DNA of 16,439 bases from an uncultured Oscillospiraceae bacterium (GTDB lineage Bacteria; Bacillota_A; Clostridia; Oscillospirales; Oscillospiraceae): the NCBI GenBank assembly GCA_900757695.1, contig CAAEOU010000033.1:1-16439 (forward strand), in the 5' to 3' direction. Below the pieces are notes generated by a model. The model had not been told where the DNA came from, did no database searches, and saw nothing but the letters and a program-made list of their open reading frames with translations. The stretch's first letter is position 1, and the number at the start of each line of letters is the position of its first letter. Shown here one piece after another: positions 1 through 5,185 of the stretch. The position numbers and the translations under genes are program-made.

Positions 1-625
1 GCTCCACCGACTGAAAACGCTGATTGGGGCTTACCATTGTACAGCGCCGCACGATCTTTCCGCCGGGACCATCTGCCAGCTTCGCAGACGGGTGCTGCCC
101 GGTCAGCATAATGTTCAGCAGTACCCCCAGCGCATAAACGTCTACCCGGTTATCGCTCTGGGATATTCCATACTGCTCTGGCGCCGCAAAGCCCGTTGTG
201 CCGAGGACAACGGTATCTTCTGTCTGGGCCGATTTATATACGCGGGACGCATTAAAGTCAATCAGTACCGCAGTTTTTCCCCGAACGATCACATTTTCCG
301 CCTTGATGTCCCGGTGGACGATCCCGTTCTTGTGGAGAAGCTCCAGCGCATCGCAGAACTGAAGCATCAGGTCCTTTGTTTCGCTTCTGTCAAGGCCGAT
401 CCCCTCCAGCAGAAACGCCAGCGTATCTCCTTGAATATATTCCTCCAACACCGTAACGATGCCATCCTGCTCCTCCACCTCATATATCTTCGGAAGATGC
501 GGACTGGTGATCGTCATAAGCCTTCTGTATATTTCTGCGGTTCCGTGGAATTGCAGCAGAACATAGCGATTTCCGTTCTTTTGGCTCTTTACCACATATA
601 CGGCACTATGATCAGACTCTTTCAT
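1..625 (-). CDS. Ser/Thr protein kinase-like protein (C-terminus cut by window edge)
   Basis: The 208 visible residues cover most of a eukaryotic-type kinase domain. The catalytic loop HRDIKAEN lies at about residues 104-111, the metal-binding motif reads DFN instead of DFG at 123-125, and the activation segment ends in AAPEQYG at about 147-153. The beta-3 strand reads YVLLQF (about 21-26), so the usual ATP-anchoring lysine of a VAIK-type motif is not obvious. Family knowledge suggests phosphorylation of cytoplasmic proteins, but the altered motifs leave catalysis uncertain. I chose the ATG at 625-623, which follows a GGTGA ribosome site at 635-631. Kinase-like sequence (about 13 residues, ending LNLVKT) continues upstream in the same frame without an ATG, so the start may be a GTG/TTG or may have suffered a frameshift. 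The gene is divergent from the XRE-like gene, a pairing I associate with Clostridia. The C-terminal region is outside the window. Confidence 0.85.
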   Translation of the reverse strand, partial: MKESDHSAVYVVKSQKNGNRYVLLQFHGTAEIYRRLMTITSPHLPKIYEVEEQDGIVTVLEEYIQGDTLAFLLEGIGLDRSETKDLMLQFCDALELLHKNGIVHRDIKAENVIVRGKTAVLIDFNASRVYKSAQTEDTVVLGTTGFAAPEQYGISQSDNRVDVYALGVLLNIMLTGQHPSAKLADGPGGKIVRRCTMVSPNQRFQSVE

Positions 626-709
626 CGTTTTCACCAAATTAAGGGTTTCAAATTGTTTATCATCTCATGGAAATTTCAAATTCTCACCTTCTACTATGCA
701 GTGCGCATA

Positions 710-738
710 TTGATTTATTCGGGCGGGTTTGCGATAAT
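710..738 (+). promoter_or_regulatory. Promoter of the XRE-like gene, overlapping a divergent -10
   Basis: TTGATT at 710-715 and GATAAT at 733-738 are 17 bp apart, with an extended -10 TG at 730-731. Transcription would start near 745. On the other strand a perfect TATAAT lies at 742-737, pointing toward the kinase gene, but it has no good -35. The two -10 elements overlap, so the divergent promoters may exclude each other. Confidence 0.55.
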
Positions 739-771
739 TATAAGGAAATGATATGTAAAGGCAGTGGTTTT

Positions 772-1197
772 TTGAAGAACAAGAATACAAATGATTTGAA
801 GCAGGAAATTGCCAAATCCGAGGATTTATCTCAGTTCCTCAGAATAAATGAGGGAAACTTTCTGAATACCGACATCCCCACTGCACTCAGCGCACTGCAA
901 GCTAAGAAAAAGATCCCAAAGGCCACCATTGCAAAGCGCGCCTTCATCAGCGAAGTATATCTGCACCAGATATTCTCCGGCAGGCGAAAGCCGTCCCGGG
1001 ACAAGCTGCTCTGCATCTGCATTGGAATGGATGCGACCCTTGCTGAAATTCAGACGCGGCTGCATCAATGCGGCTTCAGTCAGCTTTACGCACACAATAA
1101 GCGGGATGCAATTTTAATGTACGGCATTCTCCATCAGCTTCCGCTGGAAAAGATCAACGACACACTATTTCAGGAGGAAGCCGAAACAATTTTCTGA
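772..1197 (+). CDS. XRE-like helix-turn-helix protein paired with a kinase
   Basis: About 141 residues. A helix-turn-helix-like core lies at roughly residues 38-80: KATIAKRAFISEVYLHQIF followed by SGRRKPSRDKL resembles the recognition-helix region of lambda-repressor-like domains. After it comes a conserved-looking tail with NKRDAILMYGI (about residues 107-117). I recognise the overall pattern as a clostridial family found beside Ser/Thr kinases; the role may be DNA binding or acting as a kinase partner, and this is inference. The TTG at 772 was chosen because the predicted transcript starts near 745 and AAAGG at 757-761 is a fitting ribosome site. An ATG at 748 would be nearly leaderless, and one at 667 would lie upstream of the promoter. 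The gene is monocistronic and followed at 1281 by a terminator. Confidence 0.75.
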   Translation: MKNKNTNDLKQEIAKSEDLSQFLRINEGNFLNTDIPTALSALQAKKKIPKATIAKRAFISEVYLHQIFSGRRKPSRDKLLCICIGMDATLAEIQTRLHQCGFSQLYAHNKRDAILMYGILHQLPLEKINDTLFQEEAETIF

Positions 1198-1280
1198 CCT
1201 TCGAAAGTCCCTTACATCAAACTCTTTTATATTCTAACAGTAATCTCTAAGTTATGCAAACTATATTTGTAATTTATGCC

Positions 1281-1327
1281 AAAAAGCGGACGTAATGCAT
1301 GATCAATGTGCACCACGTCCGCTTTTT
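1281..1327. terminator. Bidirectional intrinsic terminator
   Basis: A perfect 13-bp stem pairs 1281-1293 (AAAAAGCGGACGT) with 1315-1327 (ACGTCCGCTTTTT) around a 21-nt loop. The A/T ends give a U-tract in both directions, so it can stop the XRE-like gene from the left and the small minus-strand gene from the right. The stop codon of the small gene (1328-1326) lies in the stem edge. Confidence 0.85.
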
Positions 1328-1445
1328 ATGCCGCTGTCTCCTCCAGTTCTTCTCTGGCTTCCCGCTCGTTATCTGCGGAAAACAGAAACTGACCTCGGTT
1401 GTCGTACACCTCTACATGACCTCTTACATTGCGAAACTCATACAT
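1326..1445 (-). CDS. Small 39-residue protein of unknown function
   Basis: The ATG at 1445-1443 is preceded by a strong ribosome site AAAGGGAG (1460-1453, spacing 7), and the frame runs 39 codons to TAA at 1328-1326 inside the terminator stem. The protein begins MYEFRNVRGHVEVYD, continues RGQFLFSADNE and ends in a charged helix EREAREELEETAA. The first part looks like a short beta-hairpin, the second an alpha-helix. It is cytoplasmic by composition, with no signal or membrane segment. Small proteins with this layout occur in Oscillospirales to my knowledge, but I cannot name a function. Start signal, stop and terminator all agree, and an extended -10 promoter lies upstream, so I believe it is a real gene. 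Confidence 0.75.
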   Translation of the reverse strand: MYEFRNVRGHVEVYDNRGQFLFSADNEREAREELEETAA

Positions 1446-1486
1446 ATGATAACTCCCTTTCGGATTTTCTTTTTTGTTGTACCCAT

Positions 1487-1519
1487 AGTATAGCAGAGGC
1501 CATATACCAATATTGGTAT
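1487..1519 (-). promoter_or_regulatory. Extended -10 promoter with 16-bp palindrome for the small gene
   Basis: On the minus strand TATACT at 1492-1487 is preceded by TGC (1495-1493), an extended -10. No good -35 is present. A perfect 16-bp palindrome, ATACCAAT followed by ATTGGTAT, covers 1504-1519, at about -24 to -39 relative to the predicted start near 1480. This placement suits a repressor, or an activator replacing the missing -35 contact. Confidence 0.5.
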
Positions 1520-1577
1520 TTTTCTATCGTTCCCCATGGTGTTTCGTTACGTTTTTTTGAAGAAATCACCCCAACGC

Positions 1578-1606
1578 TTGTCCATGGAACTCCGCTGTGC
1601 TAAAAT
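1578..1606 (+). promoter_or_regulatory. Promoter for the structured leader and HD-domain gene
   Basis: TTGTCC at 1578-1583 and TAAAAT at 1601-1606 are 17 bp apart, with an extended -10 TGC directly before the -10. Transcription would start near 1613, just before the first of three stem-loops, giving a leader of about 145 nt. Confidence 0.5.
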
Positions 1607-1617
1607 AACGCCTACTG

Positions 1618-1701
1618 AACAAACCGCTTTGCGGTTTGTTCTTGCGGCAACTGCCGCATAATTTCATCAAAAGGTCTATTTTCAGCCCTTTTGATGAAAT
1701 T
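1618..1701 (+). repeat. Three consecutive stem-loops (leader RNA or REP-like element)
   Basis: Hairpin 1 pairs AACAAACCGC (1618-1627) with GCGGTTTGTT (1631-1640). Hairpin 2 pairs TGCGGCA (1643-1649) with TGCCGCA (1652-1658); the innermost pairs must open to make a loop. Hairpin 3 pairs 1660-1674 with 1687-1701, a 15-bp perfect stem containing TCATCAAAAGG and CCTTTTGATGA around a 12-nt loop. None has a U-tract, so they are not ordinary terminators. They occupy the predicted 5' leader of the HD-domain gene. Either a structured regulatory leader or a dispersed palindromic repeat would fit. Confidence 0.6.
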
Positions 1702-1756
1702 CAGATATTGTTTCAATGCGCATTAAAATAGCGGCAATTACAGGAGGTGTTCATTC

Positions 1757-2284
1757 TTGCGCAACTATAAGATTCTCAAATCTCTCAGCCGTGAGCTTTT
1801 CCCGCTGATGGAAAGCTCACGCCTTTCTCAATGTGAAGAATTTCTTCAGCACGGCGATACCACCGTGCTGCTCCACTGCATCGCTGTGGCCTATTTCAGT
1901 CTTCTTGTCATTCGCGTTCTGCATCTGCGCTGCAATGAAAAAAGCCTGATCCGAGGTGCGCTGCTGCATGACTATTTTCTCTATGACTGGCACACACCGG
2001 ATCCGTCCCACCGGCTCCATGGGTTCCACCATCCGGAAAAGGCGCTTTCCAACGCCCGGCAGGATGTAGGTCTCACGCCGATGGAAGAAGATATCATCAT
2101 CCACCATATGTTCCCCCTGACCCGAAAGCCCCCAAAAAGCCGCGAGGCCAAAATCGTCTGTTTGGTAGACAAGGGCTGCGGTCTCTATGAGGCCCTTGGC
2201 CGCGGCACCTATCCGGGCCTCCGCCGTCTGATGGCCTATCACCCCCGCTCCCGGCAAAAAAATATGCGCATGCACACGGATTAA
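1757..2284 (+). CDS. HD-domain metal-dependent phosphohydrolase
   Basis: 175 residues, TTG start at 1757 with a near-perfect ribosome site AGGAGGTG at 1742-1749 (spacing 7). The HD-superfamily metal-binding pattern is visible: a first histidine in LLHCIAVAYFS (about 38-48), the doublet in ALLHDYFLYDWH (about 68-79), HHPEK (about 91-95) and IIHHMFPLT (about 113-121). HD proteins of this type hydrolyse phosphate esters such as nucleotides; the substrate here is unknown. No membrane segments are seen. The C-terminus is basic (about residues 155-173). The gene stands alone behind a structured leader and is convergent with the sigF operon, with which it shares a bidirectional terminator that overlaps its last codons. 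Confidence 0.85.
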   Translation: MRNYKILKSLSRELFPLMESSRLSQCEEFLQHGDTTVLLHCIAVAYFSLLVIRVLHLRCNEKSLIRGALLHDYFLYDWHTPDPSHRLHGFHHPEKALSNARQDVGLTPMEEDIIIHHMFPLTRKPPKSREAKIVCLVDKGCGLYEALGRGTYPGLRRLMAYHPRSRQKNMRMHTD

Positions 2285-2311
2285 CTCCATGTACATGCGC
2301 ATTTTCTTTTT
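2264..2311. terminator. Bidirectional terminator between HD gene and sigF
   Basis: ATGCGCATG (2264-2272) pairs with CATGCGCAT (2294-2302) around a 21-nt loop. The plus side is followed by a T-rich run (2302-2312), and the minus side by a run of seven T (2262-2256, complement). It overlaps the 3' end of the HD gene and lies 14 bp past the sigF stop. Confidence 0.75.
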
Positions 2312-2324
2312 TGTATAGTTTCCT

Positions 2325-3023
2325 CTATTCTTTTAGCAGCTGCCCCAGCTGCCGAAGTGCCTTCCGTTCCAGTCTGCTCACCTGCACCTGACTGACCCCC
2401 AGCACTGCTGCTGTCTTATCCTGCGTCATACCCCGGAAATACCGCATGGATATAATGGCACGCTGCCGGGGCTCCAGCTTAGCAATGGCATCCTGTAGCG
2501 AAACGGACTCGATAATCCGATCCTCTATGGCCTCCCCGGGCAGCAGCTGCTCAAGGCTGCATCCGTCCTCTCCCGTAGGACGCTGCAGAGAATCTGTTGG
2601 AAGCATCGCTGTTTCGATCACAGCGATCTCCTCTGGGCTGAGGCCAGCGGCCTCCGATAATTCCGAAATTCTGGGCTCACGGCCCAGTTCAAGGGTCAGG
2701 CGGCTCCGAACCCCCCGGAGCATACCGGCCTGCTCCTTTATGGTACGGCTGACCTTGATGGCCCCGTCGTCCCGCAGAAATCGCCGGATCTCCCCTGCAA
2801 TCTTTGGTACAGCATAGGTGGAAAACTGTGTGCCATATTCCGTATCAAAGCCGTCAATGGCCTTTAAGAATCCAAGGCATCCCAGCTGATACAGGTCATC
2901 CGGCTCTACGCCCCGGCCATAGAACCGGCGCACTACGCTCCAAATCAGTCCTGTGTTTTCGCTGAGCAGCCGCTCTCTGGCCGTGCGATCCCCCTGCCGT
3001 GCCTGTTCCAGCAGCGCATTCAC
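2325..3023 (-). CDS. sigF: Sporulation sigma factor SigF
   Basis: 232 residues of the sigma-70 family, sporulation sigma F/G/B group. Region 2 is clear at about residues 20-90 (DDLYQLGCLGFLKAIDGFD, then FSTYAVPKIAGEIRRFLRDD). Region 3 follows (GREPRISELSEAAGLSPEE). Region 4 with its helix-turn-helix is near the end (LEPRQRAIISMRYFRGMTQ, then AAVLGVSQVQVSRLERKAL). The GTG start at 3023-3021 overlaps the spoIIAB stop as GTGA, which indicates translational coupling. Position behind spoIIAA and spoIIAB identifies it as SigF rather than SigG. Known role: first forespore-specific sigma factor, held inactive by SpoIIAB until SpoIIAA is dephosphorylated. It is slightly shorter than the Bacillus protein. 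Confidence 0.96.
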   Translation of the reverse strand: MNALLEQARQGDRTARERLLSENTGLIWSVVRRFYGRGVEPDDLYQLGCLGFLKAIDGFDTEYGTQFSTYAVPKIAGEIRRFLRDDGAIKVSRTIKEQAGMLRGVRSRLTLELGREPRISELSEAAGLSPEEIAVIETAMLPTDSLQRPTGEDGCSLEQLLPGEAIEDRIIESVSLQDAIAKLEPRQRAIISMRYFRGMTQDKTAAVLGVSQVQVSRLERKALRQLGQLLKE

Positions 3024-3454
3024 CGGCTTATGCTCCTGAGCTTTCGGGTCATGGTAACACAGGTCCCTGTCCCGGGCTGGGACTCCACCTGAAGGCTTGT
3101 CATGAACTTTTCCATGATTGTAAAGCCCATTCCGCTTCGCTCCGCACCGCCTGTGGTAAACAGCGGTTCACGGGCCGCTTTTACATCCGTGATCCCAACC
3201 CCCTGATCCCGCACTGTGATTTCCAGCTTTCGCTCCGGGAAGATCCGGCAGGAAAGCTGGATCTTCCCCGGGTTTTCCGGATAGGCATGGACAATACAGT
3301 TGGTCACAGCCTCACTGACTGCGGTTTTAATATCACTGAGCTCCTCCAGTGTGGGGTCCATTGCCGCAATAAACGCCCCCACTGCCGCTCTGGAAAACGC
3401 CTCATTGCAGCTGCGGCTTATAAATTCCATCGTCACTTCATTTTCCGGCTTCAT
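3020..3454 (-). CDS. spoIIAB: Anti-sigma F factor / SpoIIAA kinase SpoIIAB
   Basis: 144 residues of the GHKL ATPase fold. The N box is SEAVTNCIVHAYP (about 43-55), the G1 box DQGVGI (about 84-89) and the G2-like box RSGMGFTIMEKF (about 106-117). In the known pathway it binds SigF when loaded with ATP and phosphorylates SpoIIAA on serine. The ATG at 3454-3452 was chosen because GGAGGAAAG lies just upstream and the protein then has the family's length; an in-frame ATG at 3532 would add 26 residues translated from spoIIAA sequence. It overlaps the end of spoIIAA by 17 bp and the start of sigF by 4 bp. Confidence 0.95.
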   Translation of the reverse strand: MKPENEVTMEFISRSCNEAFSRAAVGAFIAAMDPTLEELSDIKTAVSEAVTNCIVHAYPENPGKIQLSCRIFPERKLEITVRDQGVGITDVKAAREPLFTTGGAERSGMGFTIMEKFMTSLQVESQPGTGTCVTMTRKLRSISR

Positions 3455-3770
3455 GCTTCTTTCCTCCTCTGATCTCTGCAATCTGACGGATCCCCGCCGC
3501 GTCAAACACCCGCATGGGCTGCTGCTGTACATTGGTGATGACCAGCTTCCCTCCCAGCTGCCGCATCCGCCGGACAGCCGCTACCACAATGGCAATGCCA
3601 GAGGAATCCATAAACGTCACATCCCGAAAGTCAAGAATACAGCTCTTCGGCAAATAAGCGTCCAGCTTCTCCGTAATGGTCTTCATGGCATGCCTTGCCT
3701 CATGGTGGTCGATCTCCCCGGACAGGGTAATGGTCATCTCCTTGTCCTGAAGAAAGCTTCTGATGTACAT
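3438..3770 (-). CDS. spoIIAA: Anti-sigma F factor antagonist SpoIIAA
   Basis: 110 residues, STAS domain. The phosphorylatable serine motif DSSGI lies at about residues 55-59 in TFMDSSGIAIVVAA, and the typical LSGEIDHHEA strand-helix is near the start (about 16-25). Dephosphorylated SpoIIAA binds SpoIIAB and frees SigF; SpoIIE dephosphorylates it in known spore-formers (spoIIE is not in this window). The ATG at 3770-3768 has GGAGTG about 10 bases upstream. It is first gene of the three-gene operon, about 16 bp after the predicted start of a sigma-H-type promoter. Confidence 0.95.
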   Translation of the reverse strand: MYIRSFLQDKEMTITLSGEIDHHEARHAMKTITEKLDAYLPKSCILDFRDVTFMDSSGIAIVVAAVRRMRQLGGKLVITNVQQQPMRVFDAAGIRQIAEIRGGKKHEAGK

Positions 3771-3792
3771 TTTATGTCACTCCGCTTCCGTT

Positions 3793-3823
3793 TTATTCCA
3801 TCTCATCATAGCAAAAAACCTGC
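3793..3823 (-). promoter_or_regulatory. Sigma-H-type promoter of the spoIIA operon
   Basis: Minus strand GCAGGTTTT (3823-3815) matches eight of nine positions of the sigma-H -35 pattern RNAGGAWWW. ATGGAATAA (3801-3793) matches the -10 pattern RNNGAATWW fully. They are 13 bp apart. In Bacillus the spoIIA operon is transcribed by sigma-H, so sequence and context agree. The -35 overlaps the terminator of folC. Confidence 0.7.
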
Positions 3824-3852
3824 GCACATTTCGTCGAAGGAATGTGCGCAGG
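3813..3852 (-). terminator. Intrinsic terminator of valS-folC
   Basis: A perfect 12-bp stem pairs 3841-3852 with 3819-3830 (arms CCTGCGCACATT and AATGTGCGCAGG, loop 10 nt). On the minus strand it is followed by six T (3818-3813). It lies 9 bp past the folC stop and separates the housekeeping operon from spoIIA. Confidence 0.9.
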
Positions 3853-3861
3853 GAAAATATT

Positions 3862-5124
3862 CTATTCTTTTTGTGTCCCACTGTCCAAAACCGCCAGTGC
3901 AGCACCAGCCCCAAACACTGACCCGCAGACCAGAATCAGATTCCCCTGATCCGCTTCCGCCAGTTTCAGCGCCTGCGCCATGTTGGCTGCCGCATCGCTC
4001 CGGCAATGGTCCGAAGCTTCCCGAGCGATCTCCTCCGGTGCCAGGGATCTTGGCAATCCCACTGAGCAGCCGATCAGGTGCTCCGCCCGGGCTGCAATCT
4101 CCGGGATACAGCTGCCATGATCCTTGTCCTTCATCATGCTTACAACCGCCGTGACCCTTCGATCCGCAAACAGCGTATCTATGGTCTGGCAAAGGGCCGC
4201 CACTCCGGCAGGATTATGCCCTGCATCCACCAGATAATCCGGCGTTCCCGGGATATACTGTAATCTTCCCGGCCAGTATACCTTCGCAAAGGCATGTTTG
4301 ACCGTATCCGCATCCAGTCCCAGCACTCGGCAAACCTGCCATGCCGCAGCCGCATTCTCCATCTGATAATCTCCCAGCAGCGGAATCTTTAATTCTGTTC
4401 TGCCGCAACGGAATTGGGTTCCCTCTCTGGTCTGCGAAGTGGCTTTTACATCCGGCGCAGGGTACATGGGCGCATGCAGCAGCTGTGCCCGTTCTGTGAT
4501 CACCCGGTATGCCTCAGGCTTCTGCCTGGCAATGACCACCGGGCAGTCCTCCTTGATGATTCCGGCCTTTTCCCCGGCAATGGCCTCCACCGTATTCCCC
4601 AGAATCGCTGTGTGATCCAGCGAAACCGATGTAATACAGCACACCCTCGGCGCAGGGATCACATTGGTGGGGTCCGTCCGTCCCCCAAGCCCTACTTCCA
4701 GCACTGCATATTCCACTTTCGCCCGGGCAAAAGCCAGAAACCCAATGGCCGTCACCAGTTCAAATTCATTGACCGGCTCACAGCCCTGCTGCTCCAGCTT
4801 TGTCTCCTGCTCCATCACCAGTTCATAGCAGCGCACCAGCTCCTCTCTGGAGATCATCTCGCCGTCAATGCGGATCCGTTCCCGGAAATCCACCAGATAA
4901 GGGGAGGTAAACAGCCCCGTCTTATGTCCGCAGGCCCGCAGCGCCGCATCTGTCATAGCCGATACGCTGCCTTTTCCGTTTGTTCCGGCAATGTGTACCG
5001 CTTGGAACTGCTCCTGTGGCTGTCCCAAGGCATCTGTCAATCGGCGGATCCGACCCAGACTGGGGCCTCCCCCGGAGAATGTCCGGCGGCTGTGGATCCC
5101 AGCCAACGCTTCTTCATAGTTCAT
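3862..5124 (-). CDS. folC: Folylpolyglutamate synthase / dihydrofolate synthase
   Basis: 420 residues, Mur-ligase family. The ATP-binding loop GTNGKGS is at about residues 47-53, TSPYL follows at about 71-75, then GLGGRTDPTN in the central domain. In the C-terminal domain DAGHNPAG is the usual ligase motif, followed by a strand ending in VVSMMKDKD. The enzyme adds glutamate to folates, and in bifunctional members also to dihydropteroate, in the cytoplasm. The ATG at 5124-5122 was chosen over one at 5226, because the latter would overlap valS and read through a hairpin; AAGAAGG lies about 10-16 bases upstream of the chosen start. It is co-oriented 61 bp behind valS, a common clostridial arrangement, and ends at a strong terminator. 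Confidence 0.95.
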   Translation of the reverse strand: MNYEEALAGIHSRRTFSGGGPSLGRIRRLTDALGQPQEQFQAVHIAGTNGKGSVSAMTDAALRACGHKTGLFTSPYLVDFRERIRIDGEMISREELVRCYELVMEQETKLEQQGCEPVNEFELVTAIGFLAFARAKVEYAVLEVGLGGRTDPTNVIPAPRVCCITSVSLDHTAILGNTVEAIAGEKAGIIKEDCPVVIARQKPEAYRVITERAQLLHAPMYPAPDVKATSQTREGTQFRCGRTELKIPLLGDYQMENAAAAWQVCRVLGLDADTVKHAFAKVYWPGRLQYIPGTPDYLVDAGHNPAGVAALCQTIDTLFADRRVTAVVSMMKDKDHGSCIPEIAARAEHLIGCSVGLPRSLAPEEIAREASDHCRSDAAANMAQALKLAEADQGNLILVCGSVFGAGAALAVLDSGTQKE

Positions 5125-5142
5125 ATCTGCCAGCCTTCTTTC

Positions 5143-5179
5143 AAAAGGGCCGCCGCCTCCCGGCAGCGGCCCCTTTTTT
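5143..5179. other. GC-rich hairpin between valS and folC
   Basis: 5147-5157 pairs with 5162-5172 with one C/A mismatch (a G-U wobble in the minus-strand RNA) around a 4-nt loop. Minus-strand RNA has only four U after the stem, so it would be a weak terminator or attenuator directly in front of the folC ribosome site. The longer T-run is on the plus side, where no gene needs it. Confidence 0.45.
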
Positions 5180-5185
5180 ACCGTA

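Noticed and set aside
92..751. 219-codon plus-strand frame at the left edge
   Set aside because: It is antisense to the kinase domain, which has HRD, Asn and APE motifs in the right order.
1295..1603. 102-codon plus-strand frame between the XRE-like and HD genes
   Set aside because: It starts inside a terminator loop, has no ribosome site and is opposite the better supported 39-residue gene and its promoter.
1618..1701. The three hairpins as CRISPR repeats or a classical terminator
   Set aside because: The repeats differ from one another, no spacers exist, and no U-tract follows any stem.
3806..4192. 128-codon minus-strand frame overlapping folC
   Set aside because: Out-of-frame reading of the folC 3' end that runs through the terminator.
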